From the NCBI GenBank assembly GCA_039933785.1, contig JBDTNL010000010.1, positions 1 through 64,000 of the forward strand: a stretch of DNA of 64,000 bases, read 5' to 3'. This DNA comes from JBDTNL01 sp039933785. GTDB lineage: Bacteria; Acidobacteriota; Thermoanaerobaculia; Multivoradales; JAGPDF01. Position 1 is the first letter of the stretch; every line of letters begins with the position of its first letter. Positions 16,189 to 24,713 of this stretch are shown one piece after another. The notes below the pieces were generated by a model. It saw only the letters and a list, made by a program, of their open reading frames with translations. It had not been told where the DNA came from and did no database searches. The translations under genes and the position numbers were made by a program.

Positions 16189-18138
16189 CTAGAGCAGAAC
16201 CAGGGCGAACAGCACGAGGATGCCGCCGAAGAAATAGAGCGCGTAATTGCGCACGTTGCCGGTGGTGGTCAGGCGGCCGAGGTCGCCGGTGATTTCGGTG
16301 ACGAAGGCGCCGACGTGGATCGATCCGTCGATCACCAGGACGTCGATGACCTTCCAGCAGACGCGGGCGAGCCACTTGACGGGCCGGATGACGATCCGGT
16401 CGTAGAGCTCGTCGACGTACCACTTGTTTTCGAACAGGCGCTGCAGGAAGGGCAGGCGCGAGGCGAACGCTTGATCTCCGGCCAGGCCGCGCCCACGACC
16501 CCAGAGTGCTCGGGCGACGAGGATGCCGGCGACCGCGACCAGGACGGACACGCCCATCAAGGCCCACTCGGTCGCCGAGGACGCCTGGTGCTCCGCTCCA
16601 TGCTCGGGGAAGCGCGCGAGCACCGGTGAGAGCCAGGTGTGCAGCCAATTCAGATGCTCGTTCCCGAACAGCTTGCCCGGAATGCCGACCAAGCCCGCGA
16701 GCGCTGCCCCGACGGCCAGGATGATCAGCGGCACGGTCATCGATGCCGGCGACTCGTGCACGTGGTGCTCCTGCTCGTGGGTGCCGCGGAAAGTGCCGGT
16801 GAAGGTCATGTACACGGTGCGGAACATGTAGCAGGCCGTCAGGCCGGCGGTAATCATTCCTACCGCCCAGAGAATGTAGTGGCCGCTGGCGAAGGTCTCG
16901 CCGAGGATCTCGTCCTTGCTGAAGAAGCCCGACAACGGCGGAATACCGGCGATGGCGACGGTCGCCAGGATGAACGTCCGTGAGGTGATGGGCAGGTGCT
17001 TCGCGAGTCCGCCCATCTTGCGCATGTCCTGCTCGCCCGACATCGCGTGGATCACCGAGCCGGAGCCCAGGAAGAGCAGCGCCTTGAAGAATGCGTGCGT
17101 GCCGAGATGGAAGATCGCGCTGGAGTACGCTCCGACACCTGCCGCCAGGAACATGTAGCCGAGCTGCGAGACGGTGGAGTAGGCGAGCACCTTTTTGATG
17201 TCGTTCTGCGCCAGTCCGATCGTGGCGGCGAAGATCGCGGTCAGGGCGCCGATGATGGCGACGAAGTGGCTCACACCGGTCGCCAGCTGATAGATGGCGT
17301 TCGAACGCACCACCATGTAGACGCCGGCGGTGACCATGGTCGCGGCATGGATCAGGGCGGACACCGGCGTCGGACCCGCCATGGCATCGGGCAGCCAGAC
17401 AAACAGCGGGATCTGAGCGCTCTTGCCGATGGCGCCGACGAACAGGAAAAGCGCCACGAAGCTTGCCAGGCTCAAGCCAAGCGCGTAAGGCTGCAGCAGG
17501 TGGTCCGGGTTGGCCATGATCGCGGCGGTGATTCGCTGGTAGTCGAGGGTGCCGAACGCACCCATGAGCGCGAACAAGCCGATCAGGAAACCGACGTCAC
17601 CGATGCGGTTGACAATGAACGCCTTCTGTCCCGCGTAGGGCGGAAACTCCTGCTCGTAATAGAAGCCAATGAGCAGATACGAGCAGAGGCCCACGCCTTC
17701 CCATCCGACGAAGGTCACCAGGTAGTTGGCGCCGAGGATGAGCAGCAACATCGAACCCATGAAGAGGTTCAAGTAGACGAAGTAGCGCTGGTAGCCGCCC
17801 TCGTGCGCCATGTAGCCGGCCGAGTACACGTGGATCAGGAAGCCCACGAAAGTGACTACGAACAGCATGATGCAAGACAAAGGATCGAGCAGGAACGAGA
17901 CGTCGATCTGGAACGGCCCCGCGACCCAGGCGTAGAGGGTCTGCTGGAACGGCGCTGGATTCACCGAAGTCGCGTACTGCCAGAGGCAGCCGAGCGCGAG
18001 CAGGAGCGACAGCAGGGGAGCGCCGACGCCGACCGCGGTCACCGCGCCGTGCCTGCCCTTGGGGCCGAGGATGCCGTTGAGCGCCGCGCCCATGAAGGGC
18101 AGCAGCGGGATGAGCCAGAGGAGAGTGAGAGCGTTCAT
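16189..18138 (-). CDS. nuoL: NADH-quinone oxidoreductase subunit L
   Basis: Distal antiporter-like subunit of complex I, 649 aa, with the typical N-terminal LIPLLPFMGAALNG and the conserved core QIPLFVWLPDAMAGPTPVSA containing channel residues. A further conserved stretch is FFSKDEIL. The C-terminal part carries the long lateral helix region and a final membrane anchor (LYFFGGILVLFALVLL). It sits 16 bases after nuoK. Length and motifs are normal. Confidence 0.96.
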   Translation of the reverse strand: MNALTLLWLIPLLPFMGAALNGILGPKGRHGAVTAVGVGAPLLSLLLALGCLWQYATSVNPAPFQQTLYAWVAGPFQIDVSFLLDPLSCIMLFVVTFVGFLIHVYSAGYMAHEGGYQRYFVYLNLFMGSMLLLILGANYLVTFVGWEGVGLCSYLLIGFYYEQEFPPYAGQKAFIVNRIGDVGFLIGLFALMGAFGTLDYQRITAAIMANPDHLLQPYALGLSLASFVALFLFVGAIGKSAQIPLFVWLPDAMAGPTPVSALIHAATMVTAGVYMVVRSNAIYQLATGVSHFVAIIGALTAIFAATIGLAQNDIKKVLAYSTVSQLGYMFLAAGVGAYSSAIFHLGTHAFFKALLFLGSGSVIHAMSGEQDMRKMGGLAKHLPITSRTFILATVAIAGIPPLSGFFSKDEILGETFASGHYILWAVGMITAGLTACYMFRTVYMTFTGTFRGTHEQEHHVHESPASMTVPLIILAVGAALAGLVGIPGKLFGNEHLNWLHTWLSPVLARFPEHGAEHQASSATEWALMGVSVLVAVAGILVARALWGRGRGLAGDQAFASRLPFLQRLFENKWYVDELYDRIVIRPVKWLARVCWKVIDVLVIDGSIHVGAFVTEITGDLGRLTTTGNVRNYALYFFGGILVLFALVLL

Positions 18139-18154
18139 CGCGACGGGTCTCGGC

Positions 18155-18460
18155 CTACCAGCGCATCAGGTTCATACGGTTGACGTCGATGGTGTGGCCG
18201 TGGCGGAAGATGGCGATGAAGAGCGCCAGGCCGACCGCAGCTTCTGCCGCGGCGACCGCGAGCACGAAAAACACGATGACCTGGCCGGTGAGGTCGCCGA
18301 GCTGCCGCGAATACGCGATCAGGAGTAAATTCACCGCGTTCAGCATGAGCTCGATGGAGAGGAAGATCGAGATGCCGTTGCGGCGGGTCAACGCGCCGAT
18401 CGTTCCGATCACGAACAGGCCGGCGGCGAGGAGCATGTACCAGGTGGCGGGAACGATCAC
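18155..18460 (-). CDS. nuoK: NADH-quinone oxidoreductase subunit K
   Basis: Small three-helix membrane subunit of complex I. The GTG at 18460 overlaps the nuoJ stop (GTGA) and gives 101 aa, the normal length. The proton-path glutamates are visible in SIELMLNAVNLL and AAAEAAVGLALF. The frame stays open upstream into nuoJ, but that part is not coding-like. The C-terminus ends with DVNRMNLMRW. Confidence 0.95.
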   Translation of the reverse strand: MIVPATWYMLLAAGLFVIGTIGALTRRNGISIFLSIELMLNAVNLLLIAYSRQLGDLTGQVIVFFVLAVAAAEAAVGLALFIAIFRHGHTIDVNRMNLMRW

Positions 18461-18987
18461 TTCGACTCCTCCCCCGGGGCAGTGATCCGGCCGTCCGGGC
18501 GCCGCGCCAGGACGGTGGCGGCGACCACCGCGGCGAGCAGGAGCAGGCCGATCGCCTGGAAGGGCAGCATGTACTCGGTAAACAACAGGCGAGCCAGGCG
18601 GGTCAGAGAAACCTGGTCCTCGGTCAACGGCTGGATCTCGGCGCCGGCGTGCGCACGCCAGAACAGGCCGAACAGCAAACCGGCGAGCACGAATCCCATG
18701 AGGATCGCGGCCCAGCGTTGAGCTCCACCAGAAGGCGCACTGTGCTCTTCGCGTTGAATGTTGAGCAGCATAATCACGAACAGGAAGAGCACCACGATCG
18801 CGCCGGTGTAGATCAGCACCTGGAGCGTGGCGATGAACGGTGCGCCGAGCATCAGGAAGAGCGCCGCGACGCAGACCAGGGTAACCACCAAACTCATGGT
18901 CGCGTACACCGGGTTGCGATGGCTTACGACCGCCAGTGCCGACACCAGCGCTCCGAGGGCGAACAGCGAGAAGACGAAGAGCTCCAT
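18457..18987 (-). CDS. nuoJ: NADH-quinone oxidoreductase subunit J
   Basis: Membrane subunit of complex I, 176 aa, with five hydrophobic helices. The conserved third helix contains LQVLIYTGAIVVLFLFVIML, typical of NuoJ/ND6. It starts two bases after the nuoH stop: nuoI, which normally separates nuoH and nuoJ, is missing. The C-terminal tail is short and charged and overlaps nuoK by four bases. Confidence 0.95.
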   Translation of the reverse strand: MELFVFSLFALGALVSALAVVSHRNPVYATMSLVVTLVCVAALFLMLGAPFIATLQVLIYTGAIVVLFLFVIMLLNIQREEHSAPSGGAQRWAAILMGFVLAGLLFGLFWRAHAGAEIQPLTEDQVSLTRLARLLFTEYMLPFQAIGLLLLAAVVAATVLARRPDGRITAPGEESK

Positions 18988-18989
18988 GG

Positions 18990-20069
18990 CTAGAGCACGC
19001 CCTTGAGAGTGAGGACCGCAATCAGCAACAGATTCACGATCGAGAGCGGAAGCAGAACCTTCCAGCCCAGACGCAGCAATTGGTCGAAGCGATAACGCGG
19101 AAAACTCCAGCGCACCCAGACGAAGAACAGGAGCGCGATGAAGACCTTCGTGAAGAGCACCAAGGCTGCGATCAATCCTGTCCAGATCGGTCCGGGGACC
19201 TTCCCGAGCAGCGGCAACGTGGCGATCCAGTCGCCGACCTTGAATAGGTCCACTCCCGGGACCGTCCAGCCGCCGAAGTAGAGCGTCGCCGCGAGCGCCG
19301 AAAGCGCCGCCATCGCCATGTACTCGCCCATGAAGAACAGGGCGAACTTCATGCCGCCGTATTCGGTGTGGTAGCCGGCGACCAGCTCAGACTCTGCTTC
19401 CGGCAGGTCGAACGGCGCGCGATTGGTCTCGGCGAACGACGCGATGATGAAGACGAACAAGCCGAGCGCCTGCGGCACGCAATTCCACAGATGCCGGGTC
19501 TGCTGGTAGGTCACGACCTCGTCGAGACGAAGCGAGCCCACGGGCAGGAGCACCGCAACGACGGCGAGCGTGAGCGCGAGCTCGTACGAAATCATCTGCG
19601 CCGAGGCGCGCAGGGCTCCGAACAGCGAGTACTTGCTGTTCGAGCTGTAGCCCGCGATGATCAGAGAGTAGATGCCCAGGCTGCTGAGTGCGAGCAGCAG
19701 CAGCACGCCGGTGTCCGCCGGCACCACCGTCAGGCCGATGCGCTGGCCGGCGACCTGGATGGCCGGTCCGAGCGGTATCACGGTGTAGGTGGTGAGTGCC
19801 GGGATCAACGCCAGCAGCGGTGCCATCAGGAAGAGCGGTTTGTCGGCGCCCTCGGGGACGATGCTCTCCTTGAACATGAACTTGAGCGCGTCAGCGAGCG
19901 ACTGGAAAAGTCCCAGCGGGCCGACGCGATTGGGACCAGGACGATCCTGCATCATCGCCGCGCCGCGGCGCTCGATCCAGACCATGATCGGCGTCACCTG
20001 AAGCATGAAGACCACCCAGACGGCGAGCGTGGCTACCATGCCGACGGTCTGAATCTGCTGCGGACTCAC
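18990..20069 (-). CDS. nuoH: NADH-quinone oxidoreductase subunit H
   Basis: Membrane subunit forming the quinone cavity with NuoB and NuoD, 359 aa. Family motifs include WIERRGAAMMQDRPGPNRVG near the N-terminus, and AETNRAPFDLPEAESELVAG with YHTEYGGMKFALFFMGEY in the central part. The GTG start overlaps the nuoG stop. The partners NuoB, C, D and I, needed for a working quinone site, are not encoded in the window. Confidence 0.96.
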   Translation of the reverse strand: MSPQQIQTVGMVATLAVWVVFMLQVTPIMVWIERRGAAMMQDRPGPNRVGPLGLFQSLADALKFMFKESIVPEGADKPLFLMAPLLALIPALTTYTVIPLGPAIQVAGQRIGLTVVPADTGVLLLLALSSLGIYSLIIAGYSSNSKYSLFGALRASAQMISYELALTLAVVAVLLPVGSLRLDEVVTYQQTRHLWNCVPQALGLFVFIIASFAETNRAPFDLPEAESELVAGYHTEYGGMKFALFFMGEYMAMAALSALAATLYFGGWTVPGVDLFKVGDWIATLPLLGKVPGPIWTGLIAALVLFTKVFIALLFFVWVRWSFPRYRFDQLLRLGWKVLLPLSIVNLLLIAVLTLKGVL

Positions 20070-21724
20070 GAGGCGGACCCCAGGGCCGTGGTGTCGGTGC
20101 CGCTGACCGTCGGGCTGGAAGGAGTTGGCCGGAGCACGACGCCGGTGGCCGGCAGGCTCGAATAGGTGAGCCCGGCGAGCGCCGGAATCTGCTTGGCCAT
20201 CAGGTCGAACACGGCCGCGGCACTGTCGGCGGTGAACTTTGTGTCGAAGCGCGCGAGCAACTCGCGCAGGGCCTCGACGGCAGGCCGGGCCTCGCCAGTG
20301 GCCGGGAAGGCGCGGGCAAATCGCTGCAAGCGGTTCTCGGCGTTCACGAACGTGCCGTCACGCTCGGCGTGGGTGGCCAGCGGAAGCGCGATGTCCGCAG
20401 CCTGTGCCAACGCGGTGTCGGCCCAACCGAGGACGATCAGCGTCTTGGCGCGGCGCAAGCGCTCGATCACCTTGGGATCGTGCGCGGCTTTGCCGAAATC
20501 GCTGTCGGTGACGATGAGCACGGAGCACTGCGCCGCGGCATCGCCGACCAGCAGATCTTCGGCGTCGAATCCGCCGTCGCCGGGCGTCAACCCCGCGAGC
20601 TCGGCGCCGCGGCGATTGGGTGCCGCGTCGCGTCCCGTGATCCCACCCTGCGGATTTGGAATATGGCGGGGTGGGCCGCTATCGACCCAGACCGAGCGGT
20701 GCGGCGAACCGACCTGGCGAGCGAGCTGGCTCCACAGATACGCCTCTTCGGTGGTGAGGAAGCCCGAGCCCAGGATAGCCGGCTGGCCTTCGCTGCCGCC
20801 GCGCACGCGTAGCTTGTTGAACGCCGCGTCGAGCGCGTCCTTCCACGAAACGGTGGTGAGCTCGCCGGCGCGGCGAACGCGCGGAGCGGCCAAGCGTGGC
20901 AGCTGCTTGTAGCGCTCGAAGGTGCCGCGTCCGTAGTCGCACATCCAATAGTCGTTGACGTCGGGATTAAAGCGCGGCTTATAGCGCTTGATGGCGCCGA
21001 GGCGGTGCTCGAGCGTAACGTTGCATCCCACGTCGCAGCCGGTGCAGAGCGAGGGCTTCTTGTCCAGGTACCAGACTCGTTCGGCGAACCGGAACCGCGT
21101 CGAAGTGAGCGCGCCGACGGGGCAGATGTCGACCACGCACGTCGAGAGCTCGTTGTCGAGCGGCTGCCCGGGGAACACGCCGATCTCGGTCGCCGCGCCG
21201 CGCTCGAAGAATGCGAGCTCCGAGGTCTTGCTGATCTCGCGCGTGAACCGAATGCAGCGGGTGCACTGAATGCAGCGGTTCATGTTCAAGAGTACGTTCG
21301 GACCGAGCGGAATACGTTCCTTCTCGGGGTACGTGCGCTTGTCCTCGAACGAGAACCGCGAGAACGATTGACCGTGCTTGAAGGAGTAGTCCTGCAGTCC
21401 GCATTCGCCGGCCTGATCGCAGATCGGGCAATCGAGCGGGTGGTTGATGAGCAGAAACTCCATGACGCCTTCCTGCCCGGCCTTCACTTCCGGGTGGTCG
21501 ACGTGCACCACCATGCCGTCCTTGAATACCTGCGTGCTGCAAGCGGTTTGCAGCTTGCCCATGCCGTCGATCTTGACCAGGCACATGCGGCATTGCCCGA
21601 CGATCGAGAGCCTGGGGTGGTAGCAGTAGTGCGGGATCTCAATGCCGACCCGCAGTGCGGCGTCGACCAGATTGGTCCCCGCCTCGACCTCGAGGGCGCG
21701 GCCGTCGATGGTGACGGTAGGCAT
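20066..21724 (-). CDS. nuoG: NADH-quinone oxidoreductase subunit G
   Basis: Peripheral-arm subunit carrying a chain of iron-sulfur clusters. The start is the ATG overlapping the nuoF stop (TGATG), giving 552 aa, shorter than the ~780-900 aa of many homologues. Visible ligands are the N-terminal 2Fe-2S set (cysteines in PHYCYHP, GQCRMCLV, LQTACS), the His-Cys set HPLDCPICDQAGEC, then CIQCTRC and CVVDICPVGA. A further C-x2-C-x3-C-x27-C set begins at CTGCDVGC, matching the N7 pattern. The C-terminal molybdopterin-type domain is present but shortened. Confidence 0.94.
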   Translation of the reverse strand: MPTVTIDGRALEVEAGTNLVDAALRVGIEIPHYCYHPRLSIVGQCRMCLVKIDGMGKLQTACSTQVFKDGMVVHVDHPEVKAGQEGVMEFLLINHPLDCPICDQAGECGLQDYSFKHGQSFSRFSFEDKRTYPEKERIPLGPNVLLNMNRCIQCTRCIRFTREISKTSELAFFERGAATEIGVFPGQPLDNELSTCVVDICPVGALTSTRFRFAERVWYLDKKPSLCTGCDVGCNVTLEHRLGAIKRYKPRFNPDVNDYWMCDYGRGTFERYKQLPRLAAPRVRRAGELTTVSWKDALDAAFNKLRVRGGSEGQPAILGSGFLTTEEAYLWSQLARQVGSPHRSVWVDSGPPRHIPNPQGGITGRDAAPNRRGAELAGLTPGDGGFDAEDLLVGDAAAQCSVLIVTDSDFGKAAHDPKVIERLRRAKTLIVLGWADTALAQAADIALPLATHAERDGTFVNAENRLQRFARAFPATGEARPAVEALRELLARFDTKFTADSAAAVFDLMAKQIPALAGLTYSSLPATGVVLRPTPSSPTVSGTDTTALGSAS

Positions 21725-23022
21725 CAGTTCGCCGCCCCATTGCCGAAGAACCGTTGCTGGGGCAGCGGACAGCGCTGCTCCTTGATGTGCTGCTCGACTT
21801 CCTCGCGGAAGTTGACCACCACGGAGCGAGCCGGTCCCACCGCGGCGTCGGAGAGCGCGCAGATTGTCGTGCCGCTCATGTTCTGGGTCATGCGCAGCAT
21901 CAAGTCCATGTCGGTGGCGAGGCCGTGGCCCTTCTCGATCCGGCCCAGGACGATGGCCGCCCAGTTGGTGCCTTCCCGGCACGGGGTGCACTGGCCGCAG
22001 GACTCATGCGCGAAGAATTTTGCCAACCTGGCCGCCGCGCGCACCATGCACGTGGTCTCGTCGAGAATCATCACTGCTGCCGAGCCCAGCATGCTGCCGG
22101 CCTTGGCGAGGGTGTCGAAGTCCATCTTGATGCCCCGCATCGTGGCGGGCAGCATCGGCGCCGAGGCACCGCCGGGAATGAAGGCTTTGAGCTCTCGCCC
22201 TTTGTACATGCCGCCGCAGATGTCGATGAGCTCCTGCAGCGTCACGCCCATCGGCAGCTCGTAGGTGCCCGGGCGCTCGACGTGACCGGAGACCGCATAG
22301 AGCTTGGGTCCGGTGTTGCGCTCATCGGTGCCGATCGACTTGAACCACTCGGCGCCGCGGGTGACGATGTGCTGTACGTTGCAGAGCGTCTCGACGTTAT
22401 TGATCACCGTCGGACAACCGAACGCGCCGACCACGGCGGGGAAGGGCGGCTTGACGCGCGGCTGACCGCGTTTGCCCTCGAGCGATTCGAGCATCCCGGT
22501 CTCTTCGCCGCAGATGTAAGCGCCGGCTCCGCGGTGTACGTACATGTCGAGCTTGAATCCGGAGCCCATGACGTTGTGGCCAAGGATGCCGGCGTCATAG
22601 GCGTCGCGCAGAGCCGCCTCGAGCACGTCGGCGGCGTAGGTGTATTCACCGCGAATATAGATGTAGCAGGTGCTGGCGCCGACCGCGTAGCAGCAGATCG
22701 CGCAGCCCTCGATGAGGGAGTGTGGGTCGCGCTCCATGAGCAAGCGGTCCTTGAAGGTACCGGGCTCCGACTCGTCAGCGTTGCAGACCAGATACTTCGG
22801 CTTGTTGCCGCCCTTGGGGATGAAGCTCCACTTCATGCCGCAGGGGAAGCCGGCGCCGCCGCGGCCGCGGAGGCCCGACTTCTTGACCTCTTCGGTGATC
22901 GCGTCGGGTTCGAGCTTCAACGATTGGGCCAGGCCGGCATAGCCCCCGGCATCGCGGTAGCCCTTTACCGTGAGGACCGCGGGATTGTTGATGTTCTTGA
23001 GCAGGACGGGCTCGAACTTCAT
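21724..23022 (-). CDS. nuoF: NADH-quinone oxidoreductase subunit F
   Basis: NADH- and FMN-binding subunit of complex I, 432 aa. The glycine-rich NADH/FMN region GRGGAGFPCGMKW lies at about residues 53-65, with CNADESEPGTFKDR following. The 4Fe-4S (N3) ligands are in ESCGQCTPCREGT, plus a later cysteine in TTICALSDAA. It sits directly after nuoE with no gap and overlaps nuoG by one base, forming the NADH-dehydrogenase module E-F-G. Confidence 0.96.
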   Translation of the reverse strand: MKFEPVLLKNINNPAVLTVKGYRDAGGYAGLAQSLKLEPDAITEEVKKSGLRGRGGAGFPCGMKWSFIPKGGNKPKYLVCNADESEPGTFKDRLLMERDPHSLIEGCAICCYAVGASTCYIYIRGEYTYAADVLEAALRDAYDAGILGHNVMGSGFKLDMYVHRGAGAYICGEETGMLESLEGKRGQPRVKPPFPAVVGAFGCPTVINNVETLCNVQHIVTRGAEWFKSIGTDERNTGPKLYAVSGHVERPGTYELPMGVTLQELIDICGGMYKGRELKAFIPGGASAPMLPATMRGIKMDFDTLAKAGSMLGSAAVMILDETTCMVRAAARLAKFFAHESCGQCTPCREGTNWAAIVLGRIEKGHGLATDMDLMLRMTQNMSGTTICALSDAAVGPARSVVVNFREEVEQHIKEQRCPLPQQRFFGNGAAN

Positions 23023-23517
23023 CTACTTGAGCTCCCGCACGATGCGCGCCGTGGATTCCGGTGTCAGGTTCTCGTGATACTCGTCGTCGACCATCATCAT
23101 GGGCGCTGTGTCGCAGGACCCGAGGCACTCGAAATGCACGAAGGAGCAGCGCCCATCGGAGGTCACGACGCCCTCCTCGACACCGAGCTCGGTATGGAGT
23201 GCCTCCATGATCTCCTCGCTGCCGCGCAACATGCACGAGAGGTTGGTGCAGACGCGGATGCGGTGCCGCCCGACCGGACGCTCGTGGTACATGTCGTAAA
23301 AGGTGACGACGCCCATCACCTCGGACGCGGGGAGCTCGAGATAGTCCGCCACGGCCTCGATCGCGGTCTCAGGCAGCCAGCCGCTGTTTTCCTTCTGCAC
23401 GATGTGGAGAGCCGGCAGCAGCAAAGCGCGCGCGGTGGGGTAGCGCGAGCGCAAAGTTTCGATCTGCGCGCCGGCCGAGCTCGAAAGACCCGCCTTGGTG
23501 ACCGCGTCGCTCGCCAT
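23023..23517 (-). CDS. nuoE: NADH-quinone oxidoreductase subunit E
   Basis: Thioredoxin-fold 2Fe-2S (N1a) subunit of the NADH module, 164 aa. The four ligands are in VCTNLSCMLRG (C-x4-C) and ECLGSCDTAP (C-x3-C). The N-terminal helical domain (LLPALHIVQKENSGWLP) is typical. It starts right at the nuoA stop: the gene order jumps from nuoA to nuoE, leaving out nuoB, nuoC and nuoD. Confidence 0.95.
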   Translation of the reverse strand: MASDAVTKAGLSSSAGAQIETLRSRYPTARALLLPALHIVQKENSGWLPETAIEAVADYLELPASEVMGVVTFYDMYHERPVGRHRIRVCTNLSCMLRGSEEIMEALHTELGVEEGVVTSDGRCSFVHFECLGSCDTAPMMMVDDEYHENLTPESTARIVRELK

Positions 23518-23937
23518 CTAGGGCACCAGTTCCGGCATGATGTTGCGGCGCGGCGTCAGATCGAGGCCGCCCTTGCGCCAGACGTAGGCGAATCCGACCA
23601 GGATCAGTGCGACGAACACCATGACCGCCCAGAACAGCGGCCAGGCGCCTTCGCGCAACACCAACGCCCAGGGGTAGAGGAACGCGGCTTCGACGTCGAA
23701 GATCACAAAGTCGATCGCGACCATGAAAAACAGCACCGAAACCCGCTTGCGCGAGGCATCGAGCAGGGGCAATCCGGACTCGTACGTCGTCGCCTTGATG
23801 CGTCCGCCGGTGGCCCCCCGGCTCGACGCCAGGTGGTTCAGCCAAAGGATGACCCCGCCCAGGGCGAGGGCGACCGCAAAGGCGATGAGCAACGGATAAT
23901 ACTGCGATGGCATGCGGGTGGAGGATGACATACCCAT
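23518..23937 (-). CDS. nuoA: NADH-quinone oxidoreductase subunit A
   Basis: Three-helix membrane subunit of complex I. Typical motifs are TTYESGLPLLD followed by VSVLFFMVAIDFVIFDVEAA. The longest form starts at 23937 (139 aa). In-frame ATGs at 23931 and 23913 also fit, and the last (MPSQYYPLL) best resembles family N-termini; no start has a strong ribosome-binding site. It is the first gene of the operon. The promoter must lie in the ~100-base divergent gap shared with the glycosyltransferase gene. Confidence 0.94.
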   Translation of the reverse strand: MGMSSSTRMPSQYYPLLIAFAVALALGGVILWLNHLASSRGATGGRIKATTYESGLPLLDASRKRVSVLFFMVAIDFVIFDVEAAFLYPWALVLREGAWPLFWAVMVFVALILVGFAYVWRKGGLDLTPRRNIMPELVP

Positions 23938-24005
23938 CCGCCGCGAGGCAAGACAAGGCGGCCCCTCGGTGCGGCAAAACGGTCGCCGCGAATCGAGAAT
24001 CGGTA

Positions 24006-24014
24006 TGCTATAAA
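24006..24014 (+). promoter_or_regulatory. Possible extended -10 promoter element for the glycosyltransferase cluster
   Basis: TGCTATAAA is a TGn-type extended -10 element, placing the transcript start about 15 bases before the ATG at 24036. No -35 box is evident. The 23938-24035 gap is shared with nuoA on the other strand. I see no clear promoter for nuoA there and no Rex-type operator (TTGTGA-N-TCACAA). Confidence 0.35.
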
Positions 24015-24035
24015 CCCGACGCGATCCACGCTCTC

Positions 24036-24713
24036 ATGAGAAGTGATCTCTGTGCCGTCATTCCCGCTTTCCAGTGCGAGAAATCGATCGGTGCGGTCGT
24101 CGAAGGTGTGCGCCTGCACCTCGACCAGGTGTGGGTGGTCGACGACGGCAGCTCCGATCGAACCGCGGAGATCGCGACCGGTGCTGGCGCGCGAGTCGAG
24201 CGCTTGGAGCGCAACCGCGGTAAAGGGTTTGCGCTGCGCCGCGGCCTGGCGCTGGCGGCCGCGAGCTCGCCGCCCGGAGTCCTGCTCCTCGACGGTGACG
24301 GCCAGCACGACCCCGCCGACATTCCTGCCTTCCTCTCGGCCTGGGACCAGGGCGCCGGCGACATGCTTCTGGGAAATCGCTGGGGCGACCTCTCGGTCAT
24401 CCCGGGCGCGCGGTACTGGACGAACTACATCGGCTCACGGGTCCTGTCGTGGATGACTGGTCGCGAGCTCCTCGACAGCCAGTCGGGCTATCGCCTGCTG
24501 TCGAGCGACCTCATCCGTCGCCTCTCTCTGTGCTCGGATCGTTACGCCATCGAGACCGAGATGTTGATCAAGGCCGCTCGAATGGGAGCGCGCTTCGCCT
24601 CGGTGCCGGTGCGCACGATCTACGGCGAGCAGGAGAGCCACTTCCGGCCCGTGCACGATACCTTCATGATTTCCTGCGCGGCGGTCTACTTCAAGGTCTT
24701 CGATGACGCCTGA
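24036..24713 (+). CDS. Family 2 glycosyltransferase
   Basis: GT-A fold glycosyltransferase, 225 aa, of the dolichol-phosphate-mannose-synthase-like type. The nucleotide-sugar motif VDDGSSDRT is at about residues 35-43 and the metal-binding DGDGQHD at 86-92; RGKGFALRRG lies between them. There are no C-terminal membrane helices, so it is probably cytosolic or peripheral. The chosen ATG at 24036 gives the normal N-terminus (CAVIPAFQCEKSI). The gene overlaps the next by 11 bases. Neighbours suggest it glycosylates or primes an acyl or cell-surface product; the acceptor is unknown. Confidence 0.87.
   Translation: MRSDLCAVIPAFQCEKSIGAVVEGVRLHLDQVWVVDDGSSDRTAEIATGAGARVERLERNRGKGFALRRGLALAAASSPPGVLLLDGDGQHDPADIPAFLSAWDQGAGDMLLGNRWGDLSVIPGARYWTNYIGSRVLSWMTGRELLDSQSGYRLLSSDLIRRLSLCSDRYAIETEMLIKAARMGARFASVPVRTIYGEQESHFRPVHDTFMISCAAVYFKVFDDA

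Noticed and set aside
16996..18183. A 395-codon plus-strand frame opposite nuoL
   Set aside because: Shadow of nuoL; polar low-complexity product.
20066..21724. NuoI hidden as a ferredoxin domain inside nuoG
   Set aside because: All cysteine sets in this protein are accounted for by NuoG clusters; the paired CxxCxxCxxxCP motifs of NuoI are absent.
21754..23928. A 724-codon plus-strand frame opposite nuoF and nuoE
   Set aside because: Antisense to conserved complex I genes; the translation is Ala/Arg/His-rich with no motif.
23938..24035. Rex operator before nuoA
   Set aside because: I looked for TTGTGA/TCACAA-type inverted repeats in the gap and saw none.
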